Source: JACVRW01 sp034664125
GTDB lineage: Bacteria > Actinomycetota > Thermoleophilia > Solirubrobacterales > Thermoleophilaceae
Length of the DNA stretch: 64,000 nucleotides
Reading direction: 5' to 3'
Assembly (NCBI GenBank): GCA_034664125.1
Contig: JAXDIG010000014.1
Coordinates: 1-64,000, forward strand
The translations under genes were made by a program, and so were the position numbers. The notes beneath the pieces were generated by a model. The model was not told the DNA's origin. It was given only the letters and a program-made list of their open reading frames with translations, and ran no database searches. Below are positions 34,074 through 42,976 of this stretch, piece after piece; the stretch's first letter is position 1, and every line of letters begins with the position of its first letter.

Positions 34074-35879
34074 GTGAGCACCACCGTCGATCCCGCGCTC
34101 GAGAACGCCGCCTGGGACCTCGAGCCGCTCGTGGAGGCCAGGGGCCCCGCGGGGGTCGAGGAGCTGCTCAACGAGGCACGCGACCGTGCGGCCGTCTTCG
34201 CCGAGCGCCACCGCGGCGAGGTCGCGCAGCTGGACGCCGCAGGCCTGGCCGACGCCATGCACGAGCTGGCGGCGATCTACGACCTGGGCGGCCGCGCCGG
34301 CTCGTACGCGATGCTCAGCTTCACGCTCGACACGACCGACCCGGCCCGCGGCGCCCTGATCCAGCGGGCGCGCGAGCTCGGGGCGGCGATCGAGACGCAG
34401 CTGCTCTTCTTCGAGCTCGAGTGGAACCAGCTGCCCGACGAGCGCGCGGACGAGCTGCTGGCCGCCGATGGGCTCGAGTTCTGCCGCCACCACCTGCGCA
34501 ACCTGCGCCGCTACCGGCCGCACCAGCTCACCGAGCCCGAGGAGCGAGTGATGACGGAGCTGGACGTGACCGGCTCGTCCGCCTTCCGGAGGCTGTTCAC
34601 CGAGCAGATCTCGTCCGTCCAGGTCGCGCTGCCCGACATCGGCGAGCCGGCCTCGCTGGAGGTCGCGCTCAGCCGCCTCCAGCACCCCGACCGGGAGCTG
34701 CGCGAGCAGGCGGCGGTGGCGACCACGGAGGCGCTGCGTCCCGGCGTGCGCACACGCGCGTACCTGTTCAACACGCTGCTGGCCGACAAGGCGACCAAGG
34801 ACCGCCTGCGCGACTACCCGCACTGGCTCGCCTCGCGCAACCTCGCGAACGAGGCCAGCGACGAGTCCGTCGAGGCCCTGATCGAGGCGGTCGCCGGCCG
34901 CTACGAGCTGGCCCGCCGCTGGTACCGCCTCAAGGCCGGGCTGCTGGGACTCGACCGGCTCGCCTACTGGGATCGCATGGCCCCGCTCACCGACACCGAC
35001 GAGCAGATCCCGTACGACGAGGCGCGCGCGATCGTGCTGGACTGCTACTCGACCTTCTCGCCCGAGCTCGGCGAGGCGGCCGCGGGCTTCTTCGCCGACG
35101 GGTACATCGACGCGCCGCCGCGACCCGGCAAGCGCGGCGGCGCCTTCTGCTCGTACACCGTGCCCTCGCGGCACCCGTACGTGATGCTCAACTACACCGC
35201 GCGCCCCTACGACGTGCTCACGCTGGCGCACGAGCTCGGCCACGGCGTGCACGCGGCGCTGGCCCGGCCGCAGGGCATCTTCCAGTTCACCACCCCGCTC
35301 ACGCTCGCGGAAACCGCCTCGATCTTCGGCGAGACGATCGTGCTCGAGCGCCTGCTGGAGCGCGCCCCGGACGCGGCGGCGCGGCTGTCGCTGCTGGCCG
35401 GGTCGCTCGACGGCGCCGTGGGGGCGGTGTTCCGCCAGGTGGCCATGAACCGCTTCGAGCACGCCGTGCACACGGCGCGGCGCGAGTCCGGCGAGCTGGC
35501 GCCCGAGCGGTTCGCCGAGCTGTGGCTCGCCACCCAGGGGGACCTGCTCGGCGACGCCGTCGACCTGCACGACGACTACGGGATCTGGTGGTCCTACATC
35601 CCCCACTTCGTCGACACGCCCGGGTACGTGTACGCCTATGCCTACGGGAACCTGCTGGCGCTGTCGGTCTACCGCCGCTACGAGGAGGAGGGCGAGGACT
35701 TCGTGCCCGCCTACCTGGAGCTGCTGCGCGCGGGCGGCTCGCGGCCGCCGCAGGAGCTGGGGCAGATCGTGGGAGTCGACCTGTCCGACCCCGGCTTCTG
35801 GAGCTCGGGCCTCGATCTGATCGAGCGCCAGCTCGAGGCGGCCGAGCGGGCCGCCGAGGAGGCCGGGCGGACAAGGTGA
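34074..35879 (+). CDS. pepF: M3 family oligoendopeptidase (PepF-like)
   Basis: 601 residues from GTG 34074. Zinc site HEXXH in LTLAHELGHGVHAALARPQG, with the third ligand in LAETASIFGETIVLERLL. Other family features are YTVPSRHPYVMLNYTARPYD and DDYGIWWSYIPHFVDTPGYVYAYAYG. Cytoplasmic zinc peptidase that degrades oligopeptides. The frame is open upstream but covers the neighbouring gene. Overlaps the next gene by 4 bp (GTGA). Confidence 0.93.
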   Translation: MSTTVDPALENAAWDLEPLVEARGPAGVEELLNEARDRAAVFAERHRGEVAQLDAAGLADAMHELAAIYDLGGRAGSYAMLSFTLDTTDPARGALIQRARELGAAIETQLLFFELEWNQLPDERADELLAADGLEFCRHHLRNLRRYRPHQLTEPEERVMTELDVTGSSAFRRLFTEQISSVQVALPDIGEPASLEVALSRLQHPDRELREQAAVATTEALRPGVRTRAYLFNTLLADKATKDRLRDYPHWLASRNLANEASDESVEALIEAVAGRYELARRWYRLKAGLLGLDRLAYWDRMAPLTDTDEQIPYDEARAIVLDCYSTFSPELGEAAAGFFADGYIDAPPRPGKRGGAFCSYTVPSRHPYVMLNYTARPYDVLTLAHELGHGVHAALARPQGIFQFTTPLTLAETASIFGETIVLERLLERAPDAAARLSLLAGSLDGAVGAVFRQVAMNRFEHAVHTARRESGELAPERFAELWLATQGDLLGDAVDLHDDYGIWWSYIPHFVDTPGYVYAYAYGNLLALSVYRRYEEEGEDFVPAYLELLRAGGSRPPQELGQIVGVDLSDPGFWSSGLDLIERQLEAAERAAEEAGRTR

Positions 35880-36493
35880 TCGACTCGATCGAGGAGCGGA
35901 TCGCGCTCCCGGTCGGCGAGATCGCGCTGACCCGGCCGCGCGACGCCGAGGCGCTGCTCTCAGAGGAGGGCTTCGAGCACGAGGAGTTCCTCCCCTACTG
36001 GGCCGAGCTGTGGTCGAGCGCCGTGGCGCTGGCCGATGACATCGCCCGCCGCTCGCTGTGCGGCGCCGGCGTGGTCGAGCTGGGCTGCGGGCTGGGGCTC
36101 CCGAGCATCGCCGCCGCGCTCGCGGGCGGGCGCGTGCTGGCCACGGACTGGTCGCCGGACGCCGTGCGGGCGACCGCGGCCAACGCGGCGCTCAACGACG
36201 TGACCGTGGAGACGGCGCAGGCGGCCTGGGGGGAGCCGGCCGCGCTGCTCGAGCGGGCGCCCTGGCGCTACGTGATCGCCTCCGACGTGCTCTACGAGCC
36301 GCGCAACGTCGAGCAACTGCTCGAGCTGCTGCCGCGCCTGGTGGACCGCAAGGGACGAGTGCTGATCGCCGACCCGGGCCGCCGCCCCGCTGAAGAGTTC
36401 CTCGAGCGCGCCGGCGCGGGACGCTGGCACGTACGCACCACGACGAGCTCGCGCAGCCCGCGCGTGCAGATCCACCGGCTGCGGCTGCGCTGA
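35876..36493 (+). CDS. Class I SAM-dependent methyltransferase (METTL21/NNMT-like)
   Basis: 205 residues from GTG 35876. FLPYWAELWSSAVALAD is the post-I signature of protein-lysine methyltransferase-like enzymes (METTL18/21/EEF families), then SAM motif VVELGCGLGLPSIAAALAGG, VLATDWSPDAVRATAAN, and YVIASDVLYEPRNVEQLL. Substrate unknown; in bacteria relatives are sometimes annotated as nicotinamide N-methyltransferase-like. Coupled to the M3 peptidase. Confidence 0.8.
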   Translation: MIDSIEERIALPVGEIALTRPRDAEALLSEEGFEHEEFLPYWAELWSSAVALADDIARRSLCGAGVVELGCGLGLPSIAAALAGGRVLATDWSPDAVRATAANAALNDVTVETAQAAWGEPAALLERAPWRYVIASDVLYEPRNVEQLLELLPRLVDRKGRVLIADPGRRPAEEFLERAGAGRWHVRTTTSSRSPRVQIHRLRLR

Positions 36494-36539
36494 CCGCCGC
36501 CAACCGCGGGCAACCCCGGCGGCCCGACCGAGTGTGGGA

Positions 36540-36570
36540 GACGTTTCCGGACAATATGACCGGAAACGTC
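36540..36570. terminator. Inverted repeat between convergent genes
   Basis: Arms GACGTTTCCGG (36540-36550) and CCGGAAACGTC (36560-36570), loop 9 nt. It lies between the methyltransferase (plus) and M20 peptidase (minus) stops, so it is a likely bidirectional terminator, though no T-run follows. Confidence 0.6.
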
Positions 36571-36600
36571 CCTATCACTCGCCGCGGAGGCGGCGGCGAG

Positions 36601-37917
36601 TCAGCGAGCCGGCAGCTCGGCCAGCTCCGCGTACAGCTCCCGCGCCGCCGCCTCGCCCAGGCGCAGGCTCTCCAGCCGGTAGCTCTCGTTGGGCGCGTGG
36701 AAGGCGTCGTCGGGAAGGGCGAAGCCGCTGACGATCGAGGTGATGCCGCGCTCGGCCAGCACCGCCAGGAGCGGCAGCGTGCCGCCGATCCGGACCAGCG
36801 CCGGGGCCGTGCCGCAGGCGCGCTCGAGCGCGCCGCCGGCCAAGCGCAGCGCCGGATGGCTCGGGTCGAAGAGCGCCGGGTCTGCCACCTCCAGGCCGAT
36901 CTTCACCTCGGCGCCCGGCGGCGCCGCGGCGCGCAGCAGCCGCTCCAGCTCCGCGCCGATCTGCGCGGCGTTCTGGCCCGGCGCCAGGCGCACGCTCACG
37001 TGCCCGCGGGCGACCGACGGCACGATCGTGCGCGGCTCGCCCACCTCGATCATGTTCACGTCGACCGCCGTGGCGGCGCCGGTGCGCTCGTAGTACTCGT
37101 CGCCCGCCCCGGGCGCCACCTCGACGCCGCCGACCTCGGCGATGGCGCGGCCGCCCGGGGGCAGCCGCTCCCATGACGCGCGCTCCTCGGGAGCGACCGG
37201 CGCCACACCGACGCTCAGCTCCGGGCGCACGCGCCCGTGGGCGTCCGGCGCGACTTCGGCCAGCATCGCCATCAGCACGTGCGCCGCGTTCAGCACCGCG
37301 CCGCCGTAGAGGCCGGAGTGCAGGTCGCGCTGAGCCGTCCGGACCTCGACGCTCGCCTGCGCGAGGCCGCGCGTGCCGAGGGTGATCGCGGGGGTGCGCT
37401 CGTCGACCATCAGGGAGTCGAAGACGATCGCGCAGTCCGCGTCGTCCTCGCCGGTCTGCAGCCGCTCGAGCACCGAGCGGCTGCCCACCTCCTCCTCCCC
37501 CTCGACCAGGAAGCGCACGTTCACGGGCAGCTGGCCGGCACGGGCGAGCTCGCAGGCCACGTGCAGCAGCGGCAGGAAGTTGCCCTTGTCGTCCGCGGCG
37601 CCGCGCGCGTAGAGCCGCCCGTCGCGCTCGGTCGGCTCGAACGGCGGGCTGTCCCAGAGCTCGAGCGGCCCGGCCGCCTGCACGTCGTAGTGGCCGTAGG
37701 AGAGCACCGTCGGAGCACCGGGTCGGGCGGCACGCAGCTCGCCGACGGCCATCGGGTGGCCGCCGTTGACGGTCACCGCCCCGGCGCTCCCCCCGGCCGC
37801 CTCGATGCGCTCGCAAACCCACTCGCAGGCGCGCGCGAGCGCGGCGGCGTCCCCGCCCCCGGTCGAGACTGACGGGATGCGCAGCCAGTCGTCGAGCTCG
37901 TCACGAAGGGTCGCCAT
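36601..37917 (-). CDS. M20 family metallopeptidase
   Basis: 438 residues from ATG 37917. Di-zinc M20 motifs: VLSYGHYDVQ (first His/Asp), RLYARGAADDKGNFLPLLHV (bridging Asp), VEGEEEVGSRS (general-base Glu and ligand), and the lid/dimerisation domain QRDLHSGLYGGAVLNAAHVL. ALPDDAFHAPNESY near the C-terminus supplies the last His. Likely a dipeptidase or carboxypeptidase of the CNDP type, cytoplasmic. Confidence 0.93.
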   Translation of the reverse strand: MATLRDELDDWLRIPSVSTGGGDAAALARACEWVCERIEAAGGSAGAVTVNGGHPMAVGELRAARPGAPTVLSYGHYDVQAAGPLELWDSPPFEPTERDGRLYARGAADDKGNFLPLLHVACELARAGQLPVNVRFLVEGEEEVGSRSVLERLQTGEDDADCAIVFDSLMVDERTPAITLGTRGLAQASVEVRTAQRDLHSGLYGGAVLNAAHVLMAMLAEVAPDAHGRVRPELSVGVAPVAPEERASWERLPPGGRAIAEVGGVEVAPGAGDEYYERTGAATAVDVNMIEVGEPRTIVPSVARGHVSVRLAPGQNAAQIGAELERLLRAAAPPGAEVKIGLEVADPALFDPSHPALRLAGGALERACGTAPALVRIGGTLPLLAVLAERGITSIVSGFALPDDAFHAPNESYRLESLRLGEAAARELYAELAELPAR

Positions 37918-37970
37918 CGGCCCCGCATTCTGTCGAAAGTAGAGTCGGCTCCGTGCCGGCAGCGCGCTGA

Positions 37971-38621
37971 CTAGGGGCAGTTGGGCCAGGGCGCGGTACC
38001 GGCGCGGCGGAACAGCTTGAGCGCGACCCGGTCCTGCTCGCCCTCGGGCGCGTCGGCGGGATCGCCCTCGCCGCCCAGGTTGCGCCAGGTGTCGACGCTG
38101 AACTGGTACTTGCCGCGGTACTGCCCGCCCGGGGAGACGGCGCGCGGGTTGCCGCCGGACTCGCACTCGGCGATCAGGCGCAGCACCCGCGGCAGCCGTA
38201 CGCCGCTCGACTCGCGCCGCACGGACCCGCTCGCGAACGGCTCGAGGCCGAGCGCGTCGCGGGTCTGCGGGCCGACGATGCCGTCGGCCGTCAGGCCCTT
38301 GCGCGTCTGGTAGCGCTTGACCGCCTGCTCCGTCTGAGCGCCGAACACACCGTCGACGGCGATCGAGAGCGCCAACTGGACCTTGCGCACGGCCGCGCCC
38401 CGGTCACCGCGCTTGACCACGACGGCGGCCGGCGCGGGCGAGCCCTTGCCGGCGGCGGCCTGCTTGTCCTTGCCCTCGTGCGCCGCCTTGTCGTCGCCCG
38501 ACGTCGGGGCCACGGCCCCGCCTCCGCCCGCCGAGGCGCCGGCGGGCGCGCACAGCAGCGCGAGCACGACGAGCATGCCCGCGAACAGCGGACGGCGCAC
38601 GGCATCGACGGTCGCTTGCAA
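37971..38621 (-). CDS. Secreted Rpf/transglycosylase-like protein with peptidoglycan-binding domain
   Basis: About 216 residues. Signal segment LFAGMLVVLALLCAPAGASA, a disordered stretch, a PG_binding_1 domain (VKRGDRGAAVRKVQLALSIA...TADGIVGPQTRDALGL) and a C-terminal resuscitation-promoting-factor-like domain: LRLIAECESGGNPRAVSPGG with the catalytic Glu in AECESGG, then YRGKYQFSVDTWRNLGGEGD. Muralytic enzymes of this type cleave wall glycan during growth or resuscitation. Start TTG at 38621 is supported by AAAGGGA upstream; GTG at 38600 is the alternative. A likely c-di-AMP riboswitch precedes it. Confidence 0.85.
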   Translation of the reverse strand: MQATVDAVRRPLFAGMLVVLALLCAPAGASAGGGGAVAPTSGDDKAAHEGKDKQAAAGKGSPAPAAVVVKRGDRGAAVRKVQLALSIAVDGVFGAQTEQAVKRYQTRKGLTADGIVGPQTRDALGLEPFASGSVRRESSGVRLPRVLRLIAECESGGNPRAVSPGGQYRGKYQFSVDTWRNLGGEGDPADAPEGEQDRVALKLFRRAGTAPWPNCP

Positions 38622-38636
38622 CGTCTTCGGTCCCTT

Positions 38637-38782
38637 TCCGATGCCTACGGGGTGAGCTGACGGGCTCGCGCCGGAAAGTGGCGCTACGCAATGGGCGGCC
38701 TGCGATTCGCCCCGGCGGCCACTATGGCCGCTGGTGGTTCCCCCGCCCCCCGCCGTCGGGACGACGGGGGCTCGGCAATTCA
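38637..38782 (-). promoter_or_regulatory. ydaO-type c-di-AMP riboswitch
   Basis: The minus-strand leader contains, in order, the conserved blocks ATTGCCGAGCCC, GGCGGGGGAACCACC, CCGGGGCGAATC, CTTTCCGGCGCGAGCC and CCCGTCAGCTCACCCCGTAG followed by GCA. These match the ydaO/yuaA motif (GGGGAACC, GGGGCGAAUC, GAGCCCGUCAGCUCACC) in sequence and order. In actinobacteria this riboswitch class controls cell-wall lytic genes of the Rpf type, which matches the gene directly downstream. Boundaries are approximate. Confidence 0.85.
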
Positions 38783-38858
38783 ATTGACGATTGGAGTATC
38801 CAAGCAGATCGGCGCGCCGAGTGCCTCAGCGGGTCCCCCTTCGGGGGTACAGCCCGAG

Positions 38859-39101
38859 CTAGCGCGCCGCGCCGAGCAGGTCGTCGACGATCGTGACGAT
38901 GTCGATCGGCCGGCGGGCGGCGGCGCGCGCGAAGCGCGCCTTGACGGGGCGCCGGAAGCGGGCCGGCGGGACCGGCGGCGGCAGCTCGCCGGATACCTCA
39001 CGCAGCGCCGGGCGCTCGGCATGGCGGCGGTGCAGCCACACCCCCGCCGCGACGGCGCCCAACACGAACGGTGCGGCGCGTGCGAGCGGGCGGAAATGCA
39101 C
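38859..39101 (-). CDS. Small hypothetical membrane-anchored protein
   Basis: 80 residues. One hydrophobic segment near the N-terminus (RAAPFVLGAVAAGVWLH), then a Pro/Arg-rich region and a short helical tail (DIVTIVDDLLGAAR). Divergent from the SDR gene 25 bp away. Codon use is GC-rich in third positions, but shortness makes it tentative. A CCCCC/GGGGG hairpin at 38835-38847 follows its stop and may terminate it. Confidence 0.5.
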   Translation of the reverse strand: MHFRPLARAAPFVLGAVAAGVWLHRRHAERPALREVSGELPPPVPPARFRRPVKARFARAAARRPIDIVTIVDDLLGAAR

Positions 39102-39126
39102 GCGCGCAGACTACCCTCAGGGACCG

Positions 39127-39873
39127 ATGGATCTAGGCCTCGAAGGCAGAGTCGCGCTCGTAACCGGCGCATCACGCGGGATTGGCCTCGGGATCGCGCA
39201 GGCCCTGGCCGCCGAGGGAGCCTCCGTGGCGATCAGCTCGCGCTCCCGTGAGCGCATCGAGGAGGCCGCCGCCGAGATCGGCGCGCGCCCCTACGTGCAC
39301 GATTCCGCCGACCTCGACGCGGCACCCGGGCTGATCGACAGCGTGGAGGCGGATCTCGGCCCGCTGGCCGTGCTGGTGACCAACACCGGCGGCCCTCCGG
39401 GGGGCGAGCCGCTCGAGTTCAGCCGCGAGCAGTGGGAGGACGCCTACCGCAAGCTCGTGCTGGCGCCGATGGCGCTGATCGAGCACGCGGTCATCGGCAT
39501 GCGCTCGCGCCGCTTCGGTCGCATCCTGAGCGTGTCCTCGACCGCGGTGCGCGAGCCGATCCCCGCGCTGCTGCTCTCGACCGCCCACCGCAGCGCGCTG
39601 CTGGCGACCTTCAAGCTGCTCTCCCGGCGCCTGGCCGGCGACGGCATCACGCTCAACACGCTGCTGCCGGGCCGCATCGCCACCGACCGCCTGGCCGAGA
39701 TCCATGGGTCGGCGGAAGCGGCAGAACAAGCCGCCCGCGAGCAGGTGCCGATGGGGCGGCTCGGCACGGTCGAGGAGATCGCGGCTGCTGGTGCCTTCCT
39801 CTGCTCGGCCCGCGCGAGCTACATCACCGGCGTGGCGCTCAGGGTGGACGGCGGGCTCACCCAGAGCATCTGA
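39127..39873 (+). CDS. Short-chain dehydrogenase/reductase, atypical active site
   Basis: 248 residues from ATG 39127. Classical SDR fold: VALVTGASRGIGLGIAQALA (NAD(P)-binding TGxxxGIG), LAVLVTNTGGPPGG in place of NNAG, RILSVSSTAVREPIPALLLS with the catalytic Ser, and VALRVDGGLTQS at the end. The expected YxxxK is not seen: the aligned stretch reads STAHRSALLATFK, so the catalytic Tyr is replaced. Such variants exist among proteins annotated as 3-oxoacyl-ACP reductase. It is coupled (TGATG-type overlap) to the HAD gene, so a role in sugar metabolism is possible. Confidence 0.85.
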   Translation: MDLGLEGRVALVTGASRGIGLGIAQALAAEGASVAISSRSRERIEEAAAEIGARPYVHDSADLDAAPGLIDSVEADLGPLAVLVTNTGGPPGGEPLEFSREQWEDAYRKLVLAPMALIEHAVIGMRSRRFGRILSVSSTAVREPIPALLLSTAHRSALLATFKLLSRRLAGDGITLNTLLPGRIATDRLAEIHGSAEAAEQAAREQVPMGRLGTVEEIAAAGAFLCSARASYITGVALRVDGGLTQSI

Positions 39874-40601
39874 TGCTCGGCCTGCCGGAAGGGATCCGCG
39901 CCTGCCTGTTCGATCTCGACGGCGTGCTGACCCAGACCGCGAAGGTGCACGCGGCCGCCTGGAAGCAGATGTTCGACGAGTTCCTGCGCTCCCGCCCCGA
40001 GCCGTTCCGAGAGTTCACCCAGGACGACTACGAGCAGTACGTGGACGGCAAGCCGCGCCGGGACGGTGTGCGGTCGTTCCTCGTCGCTCGCGGGATCGAG
40101 CTGCCGGAGGGCTCGCCCGACGACCCGTCGAACCGCGAGACGGTCGCGGGCCTGGGCAACCGCAAGAACGACATGGTCCAGCGCCTGATACGAGAGCAGG
40201 GCGTGCAGGTCTACGAGGGCTCGGTCCGATACGTCAAGGCGGTGCGCGATGCCGGGTTGCGGCGAGCGGTGGTGTCGTCCAGCGCCAACACTCGCGAAGT
40301 GCTGCGCGCGACCGGCATCGAGGACCTCTTCGAAGCGATCGTCGACGGCGTGGTCATCGAGCGCGACGGCCTGAAGGGCAAGCCCGCGCCGGACACGTTC
40401 CTGGCCGGGGCGCGCGCGCTCGACGCGGAGCCGGCACAGGCGGCCGTGTTCGAGGACGCCATCGCCGGCGTGGAGGCCGGCCGAGCCGGCAACTTCGGCT
40501 TCGTCGTGGGGGTCGACCGCGTCGGCCATGCGGCCGAGCTGCTGGCGCACGGCGCGGACATCGTCGTGTCGGACCTGTCGGAGCTGCTCGACCGCCCGTG
40601 A
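39873..40601 (+). CDS. HAD family hydrolase, beta-phosphoglucomutase-like
   Basis: 242 residues. HAD motif I ACLFDLDGVLTQTAKVHAAAW with the nucleophile and general acid Asp, cap domain with YVDGKPRRDGVRSFL, motif II VVSSSANT, motif III Lys in GLKGKPAPDTF, and motif IV VFEDAIAGVEAGRAG. The sequence follows beta-phosphoglucomutase, converting beta-glucose-1-phosphate to glucose-6-phosphate. Sits between the SDR and a GH65 phosphorylase, with 4-bp overlap to the latter: exactly the enzyme needed to use its product. Confidence 0.9.
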   Translation: MLGLPEGIRACLFDLDGVLTQTAKVHAAAWKQMFDEFLRSRPEPFREFTQDDYEQYVDGKPRRDGVRSFLVARGIELPEGSPDDPSNRETVAGLGNRKNDMVQRLIREQGVQVYEGSVRYVKAVRDAGLRRAVVSSSANTREVLRATGIEDLFEAIVDGVVIERDGLKGKPAPDTFLAGARALDAEPAQAAVFEDAIAGVEAGRAGNFGFVVGVDRVGHAAELLAHGADIVVSDLSELLDRP

Positions 40602-42976
40602 GCGTGCGGCGCCCCTCGGACGAGCTCCACCCGTGGGAGATCCGCGAGAGCGAGCTCGACCTGGATCTGCTGGCCCAGCGCGAATCGGTGTTCGCTCTCT
40701 CCAACGGCCACATCGGCCTGCGCGGAACCTTCGACGAGGGCGAGCCGCACGGCCTGCCGGGGACCTACCTGAACGGCGTGTACGAGACGCGGCCGCTCCC
40801 CTACGCCGAGGCCGGCTACGGCTTCCCCGAGGACGGCCAGACGGTCGTCAACGTGACCAACGGCAAGCTGATCCGGCTGCTGGTCGACGACGAGCCGTTC
40901 GACATCCGCTACGGCGAGCTGCTCTCGCACCGGCGCGTGCTCGACATGCGCGCCGGCACGCTCGAGCGCGAGGCCGAGTGGCGCTCGCCCGACGGCCAGG
41001 CGGTGCGGGTGCGCTCCGTGCGCCTGGTGTCGCTTGTCCAGCGCAGCGTGGCGGCCATCCTCTGGGAGGTCGAGGCGCTGGACGAGCCGGCGCGCATCGT
41101 CGTGCAGTCGGAGCTGGTCGCCAACGAGGCGCAGCCCGAGGCGCCGTCCGCCGACCCGCGAGCGGCCGCCGCGCTGCGCGCGCCGCTGGTCAACCAGTTC
41201 ACCGGCGCGCTCGGGGAGCGCGTGACGCTGGTGCACCGCACGCGCGTGAGCGGACTGCTGGTCGGAGCGGCGATGGACCACGTCGTGGAGGGCCCGGACG
41301 GCACCGCCACGCACTCCGAGGCAGAGGACGACCTGGGGCGCGTGACCGTCGTGACCGACCTGGAGCCGGGCTCGACGCTGCGGCTGGTGAAGTTCCTCGC
41401 CTACGGCTGGTCGGCCCAGCGGTCGCTGCCGGCCGTGCGCGACCAGGTCGAGGCGGCGCTGGTGGAGGCCCGCCACGCGGGCTGGGACGAGCTGCTCGCC
41501 GGCCAGCGCAAGGCGCTCGACGACTTCTGGACGAGCGCCGACGTGGAGCTCGACGGCGACCTGGAGATCCAGCAGGCCGTGCGCTTCGGCCTGTTCCACA
41601 CGATGCAGGCCGGCGCCCGCGCCGAGCGGCGCGCGATCCCGGCCAAGGGGCTCACCGGGCCCGGCTACGACGGCCACTCCTTCTGGGACACCGAGACGTT
41701 CGTGCTGCCGCTGCTGACGTACTCGGTGCCGCGCGCGGCGGCGGCGGCGCTGCACTGGCGTCACTCCATCCTCCCGCTCGCGCGCGAGCGCGCCCAGACG
41801 CTGAACCTGCGCGGGGCGGCGCTGCCGTGGCGCACGATCGCGGGCGAGGAGTGCTCGGCCTACTGGCCGGCGGGCACCGCGGCATTCCACGTGTCGGCCG
41901 ACGTGGCGGACGCCGTGATCCGCTACGTGCAGGTCACCGGGGACATGGACTTCGAGCGCGAGGCCGGCCTGGAGCTGCTCGTGGAAACCGCCCGCCTGTG
42001 GCACTCGCTCGGCCACCACGACCCGGGTGGCGGCTTCCGCATCGACGGCGTGACGGGCCCGGACGAGTACAGCGCGATCGCCGACAACAACATCTACACG
42101 AACCTGATGGCCCAGCGGAACCTGCTCGGGGCCGCCGAGGCGGTGGGCCGGCATCCCGAGCGCGCGGGCGAGCTCGAGGTCGACGACGTCGAGGTGGCCG
42201 CCTGGGTGTACGCGGCGCGCGAGGTCAGGATCCCCTACGACGAGCGGCTGGGCGTGCACGCGCAGTCGGACGAGTTCACGCGCCACGAGGAGTGGGACTT
42301 CGAGGCCACCGGCGACCGCTACCCGCTGCTTCTCTACTTCCCCTACTTCCAGCTGTACCGCAAGCAGGTGGTCAAGCAGCCGGACCTGGTGCTGGCCATG
42401 CACCTGCGCGGCGACGCCTTCACGGACGAGCACAAGCTGCGCAACTTCGACTACTACGAGCGGCGCACGGTGCGCGACTCGTCACTGGCGGCGTGCACCG
42501 AGGCGGTCATGGCCGCCGAGGTCGGCTATGTCGAGCTGGCCTACGACTACCTGGCCGAGGCCGCCCTGGTGGATCTCGACGACCTCAACAGAAACACGCG
42601 CGACGGGGTGCACATCGCCTCGCTGGCGGGCTCGTGGATCGCCTGCGTCGCCGGGCTCGGCGGCATGCGCGACCACGACGGCCGGCTGTCCTTCGCGCCG
42701 CGGCTGCCGAACGACGTCGCCCGCCTGGCCTTCCGGCTCTGCGTGCGCGGCTGCCGGCTGGTGGTGGAGGTGGAGCACGAGCGCGCGTCGTACGAGATCC
42801 ACTCCGGAAGCCAGCTCGAGGTGAGCCACCACGGCGATTCCTTCGTGCTGCAGCCCGGCTCGCCGGTGACGCTGCCGATCCCGCCGGCGCCCGATCGCGA
42901 ACCGCCGTCGCAGCCGCCCGGCCGCGCGCCACGGCGGCGCCACGGCAACGCCCGGCTAGGGCGCGTCGCCGAGTAG
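40598..42976 (+). CDS. GH65 family glycoside phosphorylase (maltose/trehalose/kojibiose type)
   Basis: 792 residues from GTG 40598. N-terminal beta-sandwich (ESVFALSNGHIGLRGTFDEGEP, LNGVYET), helical linker and (alpha/alpha)6 barrel: GPGYDGHSFWDTETFVLPLL, GVTGPDEYSAIADNNIYTN with catalytic Glu in GPDEYS, KQPDLVLAMHL, and HIASLAGSWIACVAGLGG. It phosphorolyses an alpha-disaccharide to beta-glucose-1-phosphate. The precise disaccharide cannot be read from sequence. The C-terminus has a short Pro/Arg tail and overlaps the next, convergent gene by 21 bp. Confidence 0.92.
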   Translation: MSVRRPSDELHPWEIRESELDLDLLAQRESVFALSNGHIGLRGTFDEGEPHGLPGTYLNGVYETRPLPYAEAGYGFPEDGQTVVNVTNGKLIRLLVDDEPFDIRYGELLSHRRVLDMRAGTLEREAEWRSPDGQAVRVRSVRLVSLVQRSVAAILWEVEALDEPARIVVQSELVANEAQPEAPSADPRAAAALRAPLVNQFTGALGERVTLVHRTRVSGLLVGAAMDHVVEGPDGTATHSEAEDDLGRVTVVTDLEPGSTLRLVKFLAYGWSAQRSLPAVRDQVEAALVEARHAGWDELLAGQRKALDDFWTSADVELDGDLEIQQAVRFGLFHTMQAGARAERRAIPAKGLTGPGYDGHSFWDTETFVLPLLTYSVPRAAAAALHWRHSILPLARERAQTLNLRGAALPWRTIAGEECSAYWPAGTAAFHVSADVADAVIRYVQVTGDMDFEREAGLELLVETARLWHSLGHHDPGGGFRIDGVTGPDEYSAIADNNIYTNLMAQRNLLGAAEAVGRHPERAGELEVDDVEVAAWVYAAREVRIPYDERLGVHAQSDEFTRHEEWDFEATGDRYPLLLYFPYFQLYRKQVVKQPDLVLAMHLRGDAFTDEHKLRNFDYYERRTVRDSSLAACTEAVMAAEVGYVELAYDYLAEAALVDLDDLNRNTRDGVHIASLAGSWIACVAGLGGMRDHDGRLSFAPRLPNDVARLAFRLCVRGCRLVVEVEHERASYEIHSGSQLEVSHHGDSFVLQPGSPVTLPIPPAPDREPPSQPPGRAPRRRHGNARLGRVAE

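Noticed and set aside
38893..39126. Upstream extension of the SDR frame
   Set aside because: It runs antisense to the small membrane-anchored gene and lacks SDR similarity; ATG 39127 directly precedes the Rossmann motif.
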